This document shows, one piece after another, positions 10,583 to 19,703 of a stretch of DNA of 64,000 bases. The DNA lies in NCBI RefSeq assembly GCF_017875465.1, contig NZ_JAGGMQ010000001.1, positions 2,976,001-3,040,000 on the forward strand, read 5' to 3'. Within the stretch, counting starts at the first letter, position 1. Each line of letters opens with the position of its first letter. The notes under the pieces are model-generated. The model saw only the letters and a program-made list of their open reading frames with translations, was not told where the DNA came from and did no database searches. The translations under genes and the position numbers were made by a program. The stretch comes from Winslowiella toletana. Lineage in GTDB: Bacteria > Pseudomonadota > Gammaproteobacteria > Enterobacterales > Enterobacteriaceae.

Positions 10583-12322
10583 GTGCCACGAATTCATGTG
10601 TACTGCATTTACTGTCTGCTGGTTGCCGCGCCTGCAATACAGGCCGCGACTGTCCGCTTGCAGGTTGAGGGTTTATCCGGGGATTTACAGAAAAACGTCA
10701 GGGCGCGCTTGTCGACCATCAGTAGCGATGAGGTTTCCGCCGATGGTCGCTTCCGCGCCAGGGTATCAAATGCGATCAAAGAGGGGCTGAGCGCACTGGG
10801 TTATTATGAACCCGATATCGATTTTGAGTCGCGCCCCGCGCCGCCAGAAGGTGGCCGTCCGGTGCTGATTGCCCGGGTAAAAGCCGGTGAACCGGTAAAG
10901 ATCGCCGGAACCACGGTGATTGTGCGTGGCGATGCGCGCAATGACGAGGATTACCAGAAAATGGTGCGCGACGGGAAACCGGCGATCGGCACTGTCCTGA
11001 ATCACGGTAAATACGATAGCTTCAAAAGTAACTTCACCAATCTTGCCTTGCGCAACGGCTACTTTGACGGTGACTTCCGTAAGAGCCAGCTGGGTGTCTC
11101 TGTAGAACGCCGTGAAGCGTTCTGGGATATCGACTACGACAGCGGTCAGCGTTACCGCTTTGGCGACGTTAGTTTTGAAGGCTCGCAGATCCGCGAAGAG
11201 TATTTGCAAAACCTGGTGCCGTTTAAAAAGGGTGACTACTACAGTTCGCGCGACCTTGCCGAGCTGAATCGCCGCCTGTCGGCCACCGGCTGGTTTAATT
11301 CGGTGGTGGTTGCGCCTGAGTTTGATAAGTCACGCAAAACCAAAGTGTTGCCGCTAAACGGCGTGGTCTCTCCGCGTACTGAAAACACTATCGAAACCGG
11401 CGTGGGTTACTCGACCGATGTCGGCCCGCGCGTCAAAGCCACGTGGAAAAAACCGTGGGTAAACTCACGCGGTCACAGCCTGACTACCAGCGCCAATATC
11501 TCCGCGCCAGAACAGCAGCTGGATTTCAGCTATAAAATGCCGCTGCTGAAAAGTCCGCTGGAGCAGTATTACCTGTTGCAGGGCGGACTGAAGCGCACCG
11601 ACCTGAATGACACCAAAGCCGACTCCTCGACCCTCGCGGTCTCGCGTTACTGGGATAGCAGCAGTGGCTGGCAGAAAGCCATCAACCTGCGCTGGAGTCT
11701 CGACCACTTTACGCAGGCCAGTGTCACCAATACCACCATGCTGATCTATCCTGGCGTCAGCGTTAACCGTACCCGTTCGCGCGGCGGGCTGATGCCGGTA
11801 TGGGGCGATTCGCAGCGCTACTCGCTGGATGTTTCTGATACTACCTGGGCTTCCGATGTCGATTTCGCCGTGGTGCAGGCGCAGAACGTCTGGATCCGCA
11901 CCCTTGCCGATAAGCACCGTTTTGTCGCGCGCGGCAATCTTGGCTGGATCGAAACCAACGACTTTGAGCGCGTACCGCCGGATCTGCGCTTCTTCGCCGG
12001 TGGCGACCGCAGTATTCGTGGTTATAAATACAAAGGTATTTCGCCGCGCGATGATGACGGTAAGCTGACCGGCGCCTCGAAGCTGGCGACCGGCTCGCTG
12101 GAGTATCAGTACAACGTGACCGGTAAATGGTGGGGCGCGGTGTTTGTTGACTCCGGCGAAGCGGTAAATGATATCAAGCAGAGTAACTTTAAAACCGGCG
12201 CAGGTTTTGGCGTGCGCTGGCAGTCGCCGGTGGGGCCGATTAAATTCGATATTGCCCGGCCGATAGGCGATCAAGAGGAGCATGGTGTGCAGTTTTACGT
12301 TGGATTGGGGCCTGAATTATGA
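10583..12322 (+). CDS. tamA: Translocation and assembly module subunit TamA (outer-membrane Omp85 protein)
   Basis: Outer-membrane Omp85-family protein that works with TamB in outer-membrane homeostasis (autotransporter assembly, phospholipid transport). I start at the GTG at 10583, preceded by CAGGAG, because it yields a signal peptide (cleavage after PAIQA) and 579 residues against 577 in E. coli. The open frame continues upstream to 10511 without homology. Three POTRA domains (about 22-265) are followed by the surface-antigen barrel (from [23 protein letters not shown]). It contains the conserved [16 protein letters not shown] motif and the terminal strand [12 protein letters not shown]. 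The last 4 nt overlap tamB. Confidence 0.95.
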   Translation: MPRIHVYCIYCLLVAAPAIQAATVRLQVEGLSGDLQKNVRARLSTISSDEVSADGRFRARVSNAIKEGLSALGYYEPDIDFESRPAPPEGGRPVLIARVKAGEPVKIAGTTVIVRGDARNDEDYQKMVRDGKPAIGTVLNHGKYDSFKSNFTNLALRNGYFDGDFRKSQLGVSVERREAFWDIDYDSGQRYRFGDVSFEGSQIREEYLQNLVPFKKGDYYSSRDLAELNRRLSATGWFNSVVVAPEFDKSRKTKVLPLNGVVSPRTENTIETGVGYSTDVGPRVKATWKKPWVNSRGHSLTTSANISAPEQQLDFSYKMPLLKSPLEQYYLLQGGLKRTDLNDTKADSSTLAVSRYWDSSSGWQKAINLRWSLDHFTQASVTNTTMLIYPGVSVNRTRSRGGLMPVWGDSQRYSLDVSDTTWASDVDFAVVQAQNVWIRTLADKHRFVARGNLGWIETNDFERVPPDLRFFAGGDRSIRGYKYKGISPRDDDGKLTGASKLATGSLEYQYNVTGKWWGAVFVDSGEAVNDIKQSNFKTGAGFGVRWQSPVGPIKFDIARPIGDQEEHGVQFYVGLGPEL

Positions 12323-15300
12323 GTCGCTGGAAAAAGGTCCTTATTGGCATCCTGATTTTTATGTTGCTGTTGTTGGGTGGCGTGGCGTTTCTGATTGGCA
12401 CCACCACGGGTCTGCATCTGGTGCTTAACGGCGCGGCGCGCTGGGTGCCGGGACTGGCGATCAAGCAGGTCGACGGCGGCTGGCGTAATCTGACGCTGAA
12501 AGGCATTCAGTATGAGATGCCGGGCGTGACGCTGAACGCCGGTGAACTGCATCTGGCGGTTCAGCTGGGTTGCCTGAAGGACTCGGCGTTTTGTGTCAAC
12601 GATCTGTCGCTGAAAGATGTAAATCTGGTGGTCGACAGCAAGAAAATGCCGCCAGCGGCCGAACCGGCGCCGGAAGAGCAGAGCGCAACCGGCGATCTCT
12701 CCACCCCATACCCCATTACTTTGCGTCGTCTGGCGCTGCAAAATATCAATATCAAGGTCGACGACACGACGATCTCGCTGCTGGACTTCTCTACCGGAAT
12801 GCACTGGCAGGGGCGGGCGATGACCTTAACCCCGACGCGCATTCAGAGCCTGCTGGTGGCGCTGCCGAAGGCGCAACAGGTGGCGGCTGAGCAGGTCGCC
12901 ACGCCGCAAGCGCCAGCAGAGGAGAAGCCGCTGGGTGAAACCCTGCATGAGATGTTTGCTAAACCGCTGTTGCCGGATCTGCCTGATTTCCGCATGCCAC
13001 TGGATGTGGATGTGCAGGAAGTTGTCGGTGAGCAGCTGCGTATCACCGGTGATACGGAGATTGTGGTCAACCGCCTGCTGGTAAAAGCGAAAACCGAAGA
13101 TCGCCTGCTGCGCCTTGAAACGCTGGATGTCGACTCGCCGCAGGGACTGCTGAATGCCAGCGGTCAGGCGCGTCTGGCCGATAACTGGCCGGTGGATTTT
13201 AATGTTAACAGCACGCTGAATATCGATCCGCTTAAGGGCGAGAAAATTAAGCTCAACCTTGGCGGCGGCATGCGTGACCAGCTGAAGCTGGCGCTGAATC
13301 TCTCCGGTCCGGTGCAGGCGCAGTTTGATGCGCAAACGGAGCTGGCCACTGCCGGCTTGCCGCTGGAGATGACGCTGAGCAGTCCGCAACTCCGCTGGCC
13401 ACTGACCGGCCCGGTGCAGTATCAGGCGGATGATTTCAACTTTAAATTTAGCGGTAAAGCCACTGATTACGTGATGTCGCTGCGTACCGCCGTGAAGGGT
13501 GAGGCGGTGCCTCCTGCTGTGGTCAGCCTCGACGGTAAGGGCAATATCGAGCAGTTTACCCTCGATAAACTGCGGCTGGCGGCGTTGCAGGGCCACGCCG
13601 ATCTCAGTGCGGTGGTTGACTGGAGTAAAGCGATTAGCTGGCGCAGTGAGCTGCTGTTATCCGGCATCAATACCGCCAGAGAGTATCCGGAGTGGCCAGC
13701 GAAGCTGGATGGCAAAATCACTACCCGCGGCAGCCTGTATGGCGGCAGCTGGCAGATGCGCGTGCCGGAACTGGCATTGCGTGGCAACGTCAAACAGAAC
13801 GCGGTCAGCGCCGATGGCTCGCTGTATGGCAACAGCTATAACCAGTGGAATATCCCCGGCATCAGGCTGGCGCTGGGACGCAATAACGTCAATGTTAAAG
13901 GTTCGCTGGGTGAAACGCTGAATCTTGATGCTGATATCGACGCGCAGCATCTGGATAATGCGTTGCCAGGCCTGGGTGGCGTGGCGAAAGGCAGCATCAA
14001 GGCGCGCGGTAATTTGCAGGCGCCGCAGTTGCTGGCGGATCTTACCGCCACCGGTCTGCGCTGGCAGGCGATGCGCATTGGCCGGGTGAAGGTGGATGGC
14101 GATGTGCGCTCCAGCGATCAGATTGCCGGCAAGCTGGCGGTGCGGGTTGAACAGCTGAAACAGGATGCGCTGGCGATTAATCTGCTGACGCTGAATGCGC
14201 AAGGGAATGAAAAACAGCATCAGCTGAAGCTGAATGTGCAGGGCGATCCGGTTTCCGGCCAGCTGGCGGTGGACGGCAGTTTTGACCGTAAAGAGCAACG
14301 CTGGAAGGGATCGCTGAATAACACCCGTTTTGCCACCCCGGTCGGTGAGTGGCGCCTGTCGCGCGCGATGACCATCGACTATCTTAACCGCCGTCAGACC
14401 GCCACCATTGGCCCGCACTGCTGGCAGAACCCCAATGCGGAGCTGTGTGTGCCGCAAGCGATAGAAGCCGGTCCCAGTGGCCATGCGCGCGTGGTGTTAA
14501 ACCGCTTTGACCTGGCGATGATCAAACCTTTCCTGACCGATGAAACGAAACTGAGCGGCGTATTTAACGGTGACGCCAGCGTCAGCTGGACCGCCGACGG
14601 TAAACTGCCGCAGGGCAAAGTGGCGCTGAAAGGCAATGGCGTCAAGGTTGAGCAGGATATCGAGGGTAATACGCTGCCGATTGCCTTTAATACGCTGAAT
14701 CTTAATGCCGGGCTGCAGAATGGCCGGGCGCAGCTTGACTGGCTGATCCGTATCGCCAATAACGGTCAGCTGGATGGCAATGTACAGATCGCTGATCCGC
14801 AGGGGCGGCGCACGCTGTCCGGTAACGTCAATATTACCGATCTGTCGCTGGCGATGCTTAATCCGGCGCTGATGCAGGGTGAGAAGATTGCTGGCGTGCT
14901 GAATTCCAGCCTGCGTCTTGGCGGCAATCTGCAACGACCACAGGTGTTTGGTCAGCTGGCGCTGCGCAATGTCGATGTCGACGGTAACTTTATGCCGGTG
15001 GATCTGACCAGCGCCAATCTGACGATGCTGTTTAACGGCATGAGTTCGACGCTGGAAGGACTGATCCAGACATCCCAGGGACAGATTAACCTCAACGGTG
15101 ACGCCGACTGGAGCCAGCTGGATAACTGGCGCGCCAGAGTGGCGGCCAAAGGTGACAAAGTGCGCGTCACCGTGCCGCCGATGGTGCGGATGGATGTCTC
15201 ACCGGACCTGGTGTTCCAGGCGACGCCGTCGATGTTTAATCTGGATGGTCGCGTTGATATCCCATGGGCGCGCATCACGGTGCAGGAAGTGCCGGAGAGT

Positions 15301-16080
15301 GCGGTGGGTGTCTCATCCGATGAAGTGATGCTGGATGAAAAATTGCAGCCGATTGCGCCAAAATCGACCGCGATTCCGATTAACAGCAATCTGGTGATCC
15401 ATATCGGCAACAATGTGCGCCTCAGCGCCTTTGGCCTGAAAGCACGGCTGAATGGCGATCTGAAACTGGTGCAGGATAAGCGCGGACTGGGACTGAACGG
15501 GCAGATTAATATTCCGGATGGCAGTTTTAAGGCTTATGGCCAGGATCTGATTGTGCGCAAGGGTGAGCTGCAATTTGCCGGCCCGCCGGACCAGCCATAC
15601 CTCAACCTTGAAGCGATCCGTAACCCGGAAGCCACCGAAGATGATGTGACCGCGGGTCTGCGCGTCACCGGCCTTGCCGATGAGCCGAAAGCAGAGGTAT
15701 TCTCCGATCCAGCCATGTCGCAGCAGGAGGCATTATCCTATCTGTTACGCGGTCAGGGATTGGGCAACGACGGTGACGGCAATGCATTAACTTCAGCATT
15801 GGTTGGTTTAGGGGTTGCACAAAGTGGTCAGGTTGTGGGTAAAATCGGCGAGACATTCGGCGTGAGCAATCTGGCGCTTGATACCGCAGGTGTTGGCGAC
15901 AGCCAGCAGGTGCAGGTCAGCGGCTATGTGCTGCCAGGTCTACAAGTAAAATATGGTGTTGGCATATTTGATTCACTGGCGACCTTAACCTTGCGTTATC
16001 GCCTTATGCCCAAACTCTATTTGGAAGCGGTGTCTGGTATTGATCAGGCATTAGATGTGCTCTATCAGTTTGAGTTTTAG
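12319..16080 (+). CDS. tamB: Translocation and assembly module subunit TamB (AsmA-like bridge protein)
   Basis: Inner-membrane-anchored periplasmic protein that spans to TamA. It has 1253 residues against 1259 in E. coli. One N-terminal membrane anchor ([21 protein letters not shown], about 6-26) is followed by a very long beta-rich region forming a lipid-conducting groove. The C-terminal DUF490 domain (about the last 330 residues) contains [21 protein letters not shown] and ends [10 protein letters not shown]. The ATG overlaps the tamA stop (ATGA), indicating translational coupling. There is no frameshift or truncation. Confidence 0.95.
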   Translation: MSRWKKVLIGILIFMLLLLGGVAFLIGTTTGLHLVLNGAARWVPGLAIKQVDGGWRNLTLKGIQYEMPGVTLNAGELHLAVQLGCLKDSAFCVNDLSLKDVNLVVDSKKMPPAAEPAPEEQSATGDLSTPYPITLRRLALQNINIKVDDTTISLLDFSTGMHWQGRAMTLTPTRIQSLLVALPKAQQVAAEQVATPQAPAEEKPLGETLHEMFAKPLLPDLPDFRMPLDVDVQEVVGEQLRITGDTEIVVNRLLVKAKTEDRLLRLETLDVDSPQGLLNASGQARLADNWPVDFNVNSTLNIDPLKGEKIKLNLGGGMRDQLKLALNLSGPVQAQFDAQTELATAGLPLEMTLSSPQLRWPLTGPVQYQADDFNFKFSGKATDYVMSLRTAVKGEAVPPAVVSLDGKGNIEQFTLDKLRLAALQGHADLSAVVDWSKAISWRSELLLSGINTAREYPEWPAKLDGKITTRGSLYGGSWQMRVPELALRGNVKQNAVSADGSLYGNSYNQWNIPGIRLALGRNNVNVKGSLGETLNLDADIDAQHLDNALPGLGGVAKGSIKARGNLQAPQLLADLTATGLRWQAMRIGRVKVDGDVRSSDQIAGKLAVRVEQLKQDALAINLLTLNAQGNEKQHQLKLNVQGDPVSGQLAVDGSFDRKEQRWKGSLNNTRFATPVGEWRLSRAMTIDYLNRRQTATIGPHCWQNPNAELCVPQAIEAGPSGHARVVLNRFDLAMIKPFLTDETKLSGVFNGDASVSWTADGKLPQGKVALKGNGVKVEQDIEGNTLPIAFNTLNLNAGLQNGRAQLDWLIRIANNGQLDGNVQIADPQGRRTLSGNVNITDLSLAMLNPALMQGEKIAGVLNSSLRLGGNLQRPQVFGQLALRNVDVDGNFMPVDLTSANLTMLFNGMSSTLEGLIQTSQGQINLNGDADWSQLDNWRARVAAKGDKVRVTVPPMVRMDVSPDLVFQATPSMFNLDGRVDIPWARITVQEVPESAVGVSSDEVMLDEKLQPIAPKSTAIPINSNLVIHIGNNVRLSAFGLKARLNGDLKLVQDKRGLGLNGQINIPDGSFKAYGQDLIVRKGELQFAGPPDQPYLNLEAIRNPEATEDDVTAGLRVTGLADEPKAEVFSDPAMSQQEALSYLLRGQGLGNDGDGNALTSALVGLGVAQSGQVVGKIGETFGVSNLALDTAGVGDSQQVQVSGYVLPGLQVKYGVGIFDSLATLTLRYRLMPKLYLEAVSGIDQALDVLYQFEF

Positions 16081-16082
16081 CA

Positions 16083-16442
16083 ATGCGAATAATTGTCTAT
16101 GGCAGTTTACGACGCAAGCAGGGTAACAGCCACTGGATGACCAACGGCCAGTGGCTCGGCGATCATCTGATCGAAGGCTATGAACTTTATAGTCTGGGAC
16201 ATTACCCGGGTGTGGTGGCAGGAGCAGGCCATGTTTATTGCGAAGTTTACCGGATTGATGCCAGCACGCTGGGAGAGCTGGATGCTCTGCGTAGCAAAGG
16301 CGGAGAGTATAAGCGTCAGTTAGTGCAGACGCCGTACGGCAGTGCCTGGCTGTATGTCTATCAGCGATCCGTTGCCGGCCGGCAACGGATCGAAAGTGGC
16401 GACTGGCTGCAGCGGGATGCCGATATTGCCAGCGAACCGTAA
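16083..16442 (+). CDS. ytfP: YtfP, gamma-glutamylcyclotransferase-fold protein
   Basis: Small AIG2/GGCT-fold protein, 119 residues (E. coli 113). The substrate loop YGSLRRKQGNSHWM is at the N-terminus, followed by YSLGHYPGV, the conserved acidic segment EVYRIDASTLGELDALR, and TPYGSAWLYVYQR. It starts 3 nt after tamB and is probably the third gene of that operon. The biochemical substrate of YtfP is not established. A strong hairpin terminator follows. Confidence 0.92.
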   Translation: MRIIVYGSLRRKQGNSHWMTNGQWLGDHLIEGYELYSLGHYPGVVAGAGHVYCEVYRIDASTLGELDALRSKGGEYKRQLVQTPYGSAWLYVYQRSVAGRQRIESGDWLQRDADIASEP

Positions 16443-16484
16443 TCCGGCAACGCTGGTTGATTAGAACCCTGTATGGGCAGATGA

Positions 16485-16524
16485 TGCTGAGACCATAATA
16501 TCGTTTTATGGTCTCAGCATTTAT
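16485..16524 (+). terminator. Terminator after tamA-tamB-ytfP
   Basis: TGCTGAGACCATAA (16485-16498) and TTATGGTCTCAGCA (16506-16519) form a perfect 14-bp stem followed by TTTATT. It separates the tam operon from the convergent orphan gene. The hairpin could stop transcription from both sides, although only the plus side has the T-rich tail. Confidence 0.85.
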
Positions 16525-16554
16525 TATCGGCAGAATGTGATTGCTTTGTGTTAT

Positions 16555-17088
16555 TTAACCAACTTCGTCGATGCCATGATTATATGTCAGGTTCGGAATA
16601 CGAATATCAAGCCCCTGCTCTAAATAATTTAATTCCAATATATCACCCCACAGTGCGCCACAATGATGTGGGTTAAGCTCGTCACTGACAGCATTAATCG
16701 TAATGCCTTTTTGTTTCAGCTCTGTTTCAACCCCCTTTTTTATATCATTAAAAAGACATAATGCGCGAATGTACTGATCCCGATCATTCCCGTTGCAGCC
16801 CTCTTTAAGTTTGCCATAAACATCTCTGGTTGATGGGTTGACGACTTCAAATGTTTGCTCCCGCAATGCACAAAGCGCGATTTTCATATCTTTTAGCTGC
16901 TGAATCGCATGCGTGTGGTCCTCGCCGCCCGGTTTACAAAGGTTGTTTATCAATGTCTTACCTTGCATGCTCTCAGCTTCAGAGGGTTTGTGATTGGCGT
17001 TAAGTTCAGTAACACAGGCATTACTGTAATCCTGCTGTTGAGAAACTGGAGGGGGAAAACCGCAGCCAGAAATTGATGGAATAGCCAT
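16555..17088 (-). CDS. Orphan protein of 177 residues; possible T3SS-secreted protein
   Basis: I do not recognise this protein. It is more AT-rich than its neighbours and occupies the slot of chpS-chpB in E. coli (between ytfP and ppa), so it was probably acquired. It contains several cysteines (C9, C25, a NLCKPGG segment, an ALC segment, EGCNGND, RALCLF, HHCGALW) and lacks a signal peptide or membrane segment. The first 19 residues (MAIPSISGCGFPPPVSQQQ) have no charge, have Ile and Pro at positions 3-4, and six serines fall in the first 50. This composition is typical of Hrp-type T3SS export signals. No hrp box is visible upstream, so the effector idea is speculative. Confidence 0.6.
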   Translation of the reverse strand: MAIPSISGCGFPPPVSQQQDYSNACVTELNANHKPSEAESMQGKTLINNLCKPGGEDHTHAIQQLKDMKIALCALREQTFEVVNPSTRDVYGKLKEGCNGNDRDQYIRALCLFNDIKKGVETELKQKGITINAVSDELNPHHCGALWGDILELNYLEQGLDIRIPNLTYNHGIDEVG

Positions 17089-17242
17089 TTAATGCTCTCT
17101 TTTTTGGAAAATAATTAATAAGACGTCTTCTCGCCGCGAAAATAGTAACCAGGACGACAAGGAGAGATCTTAATCAGAGAGGAAATATGAGTTATAAAAA
17201 AAGTGCAATATACGGCAGGTTGTTATTTGCTGAAAATCAGGT

Positions 17243-17276
17243 AAAAAAACCGGAAACGCAAAGTTCCCGGTTTTTT
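17243..17276 (-). terminator. Terminator of ppa
   Basis: AAAAAACCGG and CCGGTTTTTT flank a loop of roughly 14 nt. The structure is A/T-tailed on both sides and lies just downstream of the ppa stop on the minus strand. It ends ppa transcription and can act in both directions. Confidence 0.75.
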
Positions 17277-17294
17277 ATAAGCCAGGATAAAGGC

Positions 17295-17825
17295 TTATTT
17301 GTTTTTTGCGCGTTCGAAAGAGGTCACAATCTCAGCTTTAGCCGCTGCAGCATTGTCCCAGCCTTCAACTTTCACCCATTTGCCTTTTTCCAGCGCTTTA
17401 TATTGCTCGAAGAAGTGAGTGATCTGCGCACGCAGCAGTTCTGGCAGGTCGTTCACATCTTTGATGTGATCGTACTCTTTAGACAGCTTGGTGTGCGGAA
17501 CAGCAACCAGTTTCGCATCTTCGCCAGATTCGTCGGTCATTTTCAGCACGCCAACCGGACGGCAACGAATTACTGAGCCAGGCTGCAGTGGATAGGGGGT
17601 CGGCACCAGCACGTCAACCGGATCACCATCCAGAGACAGAGTGTGGTTGATGTAACCATAGTTGCACGGGTAAAACATGGCGGTAGACATAAAACGGTCA
17701 ACGAACAGCGCGCCAGACTCTTTATCTACTTCATATTTGATTGGATCGGCGTTGGCCGGGATCTCAATGACCACATAGATATCTTCTGGCAGGTCTTTAC
17801 CCGCTGGAACATGGTTCAAACTCAT
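17295..17825 (-). CDS. ppa: Inorganic diphosphatase
   Basis: Family I soluble pyrophosphatase, which drives biosynthesis by hydrolysing PPi. The 176 residues match E. coli in length and nearly in sequence. The signature DGDPVDVLV supplies metal-binding aspartates, and YGYINHTLS and [10 protein letters not shown] are present. I start at 17825 ([15 protein letters not shown]), after AAGGAATACGAG. An in-frame ATG five codons upstream overlaps that ribosome binding site. Confidence 0.97.
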   Translation of the reverse strand: MSLNHVPAGKDLPEDIYVVIEIPANADPIKYEVDKESGALFVDRFMSTAMFYPCNYGYINHTLSLDGDPVDVLVPTPYPLQPGSVIRCRPVGVLKMTDESGEDAKLVAVPHTKLSKEYDHIKDVNDLPELLRAQITHFFEQYKALEKGKWVKVEGWDNAAAAKAEIVTSFERAKNK

Positions 17826-18077
17826 CTCGTATTCCTTCAATAGTCTTCAGTCGAGTGACGGCTATTATAGCCAACTGGTTATGAAAGTATTGCCTCTTTT
17901 TCCGCTTTCAGAATGCTCCATGGTCAGCGGATATTCTGGTGCAGTGCTGCACCGCCACTGTGCAACACCACTCCGGATAGCGCCGTGGCGCGCAGAAAAG
18001 CGCGCAATATCAGTCAGCCAAAACCTGGCATAGAGTTTGCTGTGATTAATTACCGCCATGGTCAGCCCAGGCTGATA

Positions 18078-18093
18078 CAGGCAACGTCGCCTG
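18078..18093 (+). promoter_or_regulatory. ANTAR-type hexaloop hairpin P1 in the operon leader
   Basis: CAGGC-AACGTC-GCCTG forms a perfect 5-bp stem with a six-base loop that has A at position 1 and G at position 4. This is the loop rule of RNA hairpins bound by ANTAR antiterminators (AmiR, NasR, EutV). It lies upstream of a terminator hairpin in the leader of an operon that encodes its own AmiR-like ANTAR protein. Confidence 0.6.
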
Positions 18094-18147
18094 CTGCGGT
18101 CACATAATCAGCGCTGTGCTATGCAGGGCGCATACAATTTATCATCA

Positions 18148-18159
18148 GGCAAAGAAGCC
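18148..18159 (+). promoter_or_regulatory. Candidate ANTAR hairpin P2 overlapping the terminator stem
   Basis: GGC-AAAGAA-GCC again has a six-base loop with A1 and G4, though the stem is only 3 bp. Its right arm is part of the left arm of the terminator (from 18155), so forming P2 would compete with the terminator, as in known ANTAR systems. A rival candidate is TATGC-AGGGC-GCATA (18120-18134) with a five-base loop. Confidence 0.45.
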
Positions 18160-18191
18160 CCGTCGACTCTCAGAGTCGGCGGGGCTTTTTT
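18155..18191 (+). terminator. Leader terminator (attenuator) of the permease-nitrilase-amiC-amiR operon
   Basis: AAGCCCCGTCGACTC pairs with GAGTCGGCGGGGCTT (one G-U pair), followed by a run of six T (18186-18191). It lies only about 20 nt upstream of the permease ATG, so it can only attenuate this operon or end a short leader RNA. With the hexaloop hairpins upstream and the ANTAR protein encoded downstream, antitermination is the likely mode of control. Confidence 0.8.
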
Positions 18192-18209
18192 CATTTTTGG
18201 AGAGTCATC

Positions 18210-19703
18210 ATGGGAAAACTTAAACAGTGGTTCCAGGGACCACAGGATATTACTGAGGCTGAAGCGGTCGAGGATTATGCGGTAGGGCGGGTGCCAACCC
18301 ATTATCGCTGGCCAATCCCGGCGATTATTCTGGTGTTGCTGGGCAACTCCACGGCGATGTTCTGGTTTAGTCTCGGCGCGGATATGAGTTACAAGGTTGG
18401 CTGGCCTACGCTGCTGCTGCCGATTGCTTATATGGTGGTGTTCGCGACGATTATAGGCTCCTGCATTATGAAGCTGGCGAGCAAGGAGGGACTGTCGCTG
18501 AACCTGATGACGCGCGGCCTTGGCTTCGGTTATATGGGCTCGGCGTTTACCTCGCTGATTTACGCGATTAACTTTATCTTCTACTTCCTGTTTGAAGGCA
18601 CCATCGTCTCACATGCGATTGCCAACTATGCCGGCGTGGAGGTGAATTCCCTGGCGGGCGTGGCGATATTTGCCGTTACCGGGCTGGTGGCGATCTGGTT
18701 TGTCTGGAAAGGTATGTCCTCAATGCAGTTCCTGCAAACCTGGGGTGTACCGATCTTTATCCTGCTGTTTGGTTTCTGCATCTGGCAGCTGACCCATCAC
18801 TATCAGCCGGTGGGATTCTCGGGCTGGCATGCGCAGGGCGCAGTGGACAGCAATGCGCTGTGGCTGGTGATGAATATGGCCAACGGGCAGATTGTGTTCC
18901 AGGGGCTGATGGCCACCGACTATGGGCGCTTTGCTAAACCAGGTGTGACACACAAAGGCACCGCCACCATTATGCTGGGGATGCTGATCCCAATCGTGGT
19001 GGTGATGCTGTTCGGCGCTTTTATGGCTTATACCCTGATGCCACATATTGCGCAGGGCGATGCCTGGGCACTGGCGCTGGATCCGGGCTTTGTCTTTCCG
19101 CTGATTATTGCGCTGACCGGTGTACTGTTCGCGATTATTACCCAGATCCGCATCAACGTGCTGAACCTCTACTCCGGCTCGATTGCGCTGTCGAACACCA
19201 TGGATATGGCCTTTAATTACCGTCCAGGCCGTCAGTGGTGGATGGTGCTGGTGTGGGCGCTGGGAGTAATCTTCTATGTCTTTAATATCCTGCAATATAC
19301 CGGCACCTTCCTGTCGATTACCGGCATTCTGACCAACACCTGGGTATTTATCATTCTGGCCGACTACTTTATCTGCCGCAAAGTGTTCAGGCTGGCGCCG
19401 ACCGACTTTGTTGAGTACCGCAAAGAGTATCTGCGGATGTGGAACCCGTCAGGCACCATTGCGTTGTTAGTGGCGGTGGCCGTCGGCGCGGCGGGCGTGT
19501 TGGGGCTCTACCCGATGGTTTATGCGTCGTTTATCGCCATGCTGGTGGGGCCGGTGATCCATGTGATTATCAGCGTCGCAACCCGTGGTCAGTACTACTT
19601 CAAAACCTTCCCGACGGATATGCCGACCCGCTGGCGGCCATCTGATGCTTACAGTGGCCCGAAACCACAGCTTGCTCCGCAACTGAACAAGGAAGCTGAA
19701 TAA
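18210..19703 (+). CDS. NCS1-family permease (cytosine/purine/allantoin permease-like)
   Basis: Integral membrane transporter of the nucleobase-cation-symport-1 family, 497 residues, with about 12 hydrophobic segments between residues 35 and 465. Typical features are the N-terminal DYAVGRVPTHYRWP segment, LGNSTAMFWFSLGADMSYKVGW in the first segment, and the central ATDYGRF motif. The ligand cannot be read from sequence. Because the next gene is a nitrilase-type amidohydrolase with an AmiC-like sensor, I infer uptake of a nitrogenous amide, nitrile or ureide. The start follows GGAGAG. The stop overlaps the next ATG (TAATG). Confidence 0.85.
   Translation: MGKLKQWFQGPQDITEAEAVEDYAVGRVPTHYRWPIPAIILVLLGNSTAMFWFSLGADMSYKVGWPTLLLPIAYMVVFATIIGSCIMKLASKEGLSLNLMTRGLGFGYMGSAFTSLIYAINFIFYFLFEGTIVSHAIANYAGVEVNSLAGVAIFAVTGLVAIWFVWKGMSSMQFLQTWGVPIFILLFGFCIWQLTHHYQPVGFSGWHAQGAVDSNALWLVMNMANGQIVFQGLMATDYGRFAKPGVTHKGTATIMLGMLIPIVVVMLFGAFMAYTLMPHIAQGDAWALALDPGFVFPLIIALTGVLFAIITQIRINVLNLYSGSIALSNTMDMAFNYRPGRQWWMVLVWALGVIFYVFNILQYTGTFLSITGILTNTWVFIILADYFICRKVFRLAPTDFVEYRKEYLRMWNPSGTIALLVAVAVGAAGVLGLYPMVYASFIAMLVGPVIHVIISVATRGQYYFKTFPTDMPTRWRPSDAYSGPKPQLAPQLNKEAE

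Noticed and set aside
17187..17576. Plus-strand open frame of 129 codons with a fair ribosome binding site (GAGAGGAAAT)
   Set aside because: Most of it is antisense to ppa, and a terminator hairpin lies inside it at 17243-17276. The translation shows no protein-like pattern beyond ppa's mirror.
18120..18134. TATGC-AGGGC-GCATA as the second ANTAR hairpin
   Set aside because: The loop has five bases, not six, and the stem does not overlap the terminator; kept only as a rival to the hairpin at 18148-18159.
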